A stretch of 64,000 nt of DNA. Source: Nocardiopsis alba DSM 43377. GTDB taxonomy: Bacteria; Actinomycetota; Actinomycetes; Streptosporangiales; Streptosporangiaceae. Every line of letters starts with the position of its first letter. Position 1 is the first letter of the stretch. Under the pieces are notes generated by a model. That model saw only the letters and a list, made by a program, of their open reading frames with translations. It was not told the DNA's origin and made no database searches. The translations under genes were made by a program, and so were the position numbers. Of the stretch, positions 63,488 to 64,000 are shown piece by piece. The stretch lies in the NCBI RefSeq assembly GCF_000341225.1, contig NZ_ANAC01000015.1, forward strand, positions 117,589 through 181,588, given 5' to 3'.

Positions 63488-63721
63488 CTACCCGCGGTTG
63501 ATCAGCAGGCCGAGAACGACGATCGTCACGATCCACACGACCCCGACACCGATGGTCATCCGGTCGAGGTTGCGCTCGACAACGGAAGACCCGCCGAGCG
63601 AGGAGGTGACACCCCCGCCGAACATGTCGGAGAGACCACCGCCCTTGCCCTTGTGCATCAGCACGAGGAGGACCAGCAGCACACTGAGAAGCATCACGAA
63701 GATGGACAGACCGAGGATCAC
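63488..63721 (-). CDS. secG: Preprotein translocase subunit SecG
   Basis: 77 residues, normal length. Two membrane segments near 3-22 and 53-73 with the conserved cytoplasmic loop HKGKGGGLSDMFGGG near residue 23-37. Auxiliary subunit of the SecYEG channel. GTG at 63721 after GAGCTACGG. In related genomes secG follows the glycolytic genes gap-pgk-tpiA, which would lie beyond the window. Confidence 0.96.
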   Translation of the reverse strand: MILGLSIFVMLLSVLLVLLVLMHKGKGGGLSDMFGGGVTSSLGGSSVVERNLDRMTIGVGVVWIVTIVVLGLLINRG

Positions 63722-63955
63722 ACGCTCACCCGTAGCTCGACCCCGCAGCGGGGGGATGGACTCCTCGGCCCCCTTTCCCCACCCGCACCGACAACGACAT
63801 GGGGGTGCCGTCCGGGAACGGGCCACGGAAGGAGGAGACCGGGGACGTTATCGGATTTTACCGCGCCGGCGTCGACACGGGAGGAGAAACCGCGAGGCAC
63901 GGCCATCCCCTCAGCGAAGTCTAGCCCGAACGACGCACCTGTCGGACACCCGCCC

Positions 63956-63983
63956 CGTCACGCTTGGACATCGGAGCGTGACG
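63956..63983 (-). terminator. Possible hairpin upstream of secG
   Basis: CGTCACGC and GCGTGACG pair perfectly around a 12-base loop. It may end the gene that precedes secG outside the window. The stretch 63722-63955 shows no gene. Confidence 0.4.
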
Positions 63984-64000
63984 AGGCGGGGGAGACGAGA

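Overview
The window is a high-GC actinobacterial chromosome segment with GTG and TTG starts and many short or overlapping gene junctions. A Nocardiopsis/Thermobifida-like member of the Streptosporangiales is the best guess. This rests on the gene set (SufR-SufBD-Rieske-SufCS, actinobacterial CtaA, OpcA, RbpA, the tkt-tal-zwf-opcA-pgl block beside ctaB) and on general synteny knowledge, not on a database search.

Layout. (1) 1-4943, minus strand: iron-sulfur assembly operon sufR-sufB-sufD-Rieske ferredoxin-sufC-sufS, with sufS cut by the window edge. An iron-box-like site and a SufR-like inverted repeat lie upstream. (2) 5.4-13.5 kb: an ABC-2 exporter pair, an inositol-monophosphatase-family enzyme, an MFS transporter, a RICIN-domain membrane protein, an EamA transporter, a tiny secreted peptide, and a divergent flavin-reductase-like/ArsR pair with a clear operator. 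(3) 13.7-26.7 kb: heme A synthesis (ctaA, ctaB) around a PrsW-type protease and an OmpA-like lipoprotein. The oxidative and non-oxidative pentose phosphate operon tkt-tal-zwf-opcA-pgl follows. (4) 26.8-62.4 kb: a long accessory block that separates pgl from rbpA/secG. It holds small membrane proteins, an AT-richer mini-island at about 28.0-29.2 kb, two tandem secreted alpha/beta hydrolases, a type III-D-like CRISPR effector locus (34.2-48.8 kb), an acetate/cation symporter operon, a complete histidine-utilisation operon, a VapBC module and an IclR regulator. (5) 62.5-64 kb: small zinc proteins, rbpA and secG.

The most notable system is the type III-D-like locus. A tightly coupled minus-strand operon encodes Cas10 (no HD domain, AGDD palm motif), a single Cas7, Csx10 with a helical C-terminal extension, a fused Cas7-Cas7 protein, Csx19 and a large TIGR03986-type RAMP. 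Cas6 is a separate unit. On the other side lies a 699-residue protein with two CARF domains, one intact PD-(D/E)xK nuclease and one degenerate nuclease-like domain, the architecture of Can1. A small NLTPH-family protein and a cysteine-rich protein of unknown function, with its own AT-rich promoter, complete the neighbourhood. No CRISPR array, cas1 or cas2 is visible, so guides and adaptation must come from elsewhere if the system works.

Other points are a TACTACA-type dyad shared by ctaA and ctaB/tkt, a 77-bp repeat that begins at the stop codons of two adjacent genes, and an M20-family hydrolase in the hut operon where a formylglutamate deformylase is expected. No rRNA, tRNA, insertion sequence or CRISPR array was found.
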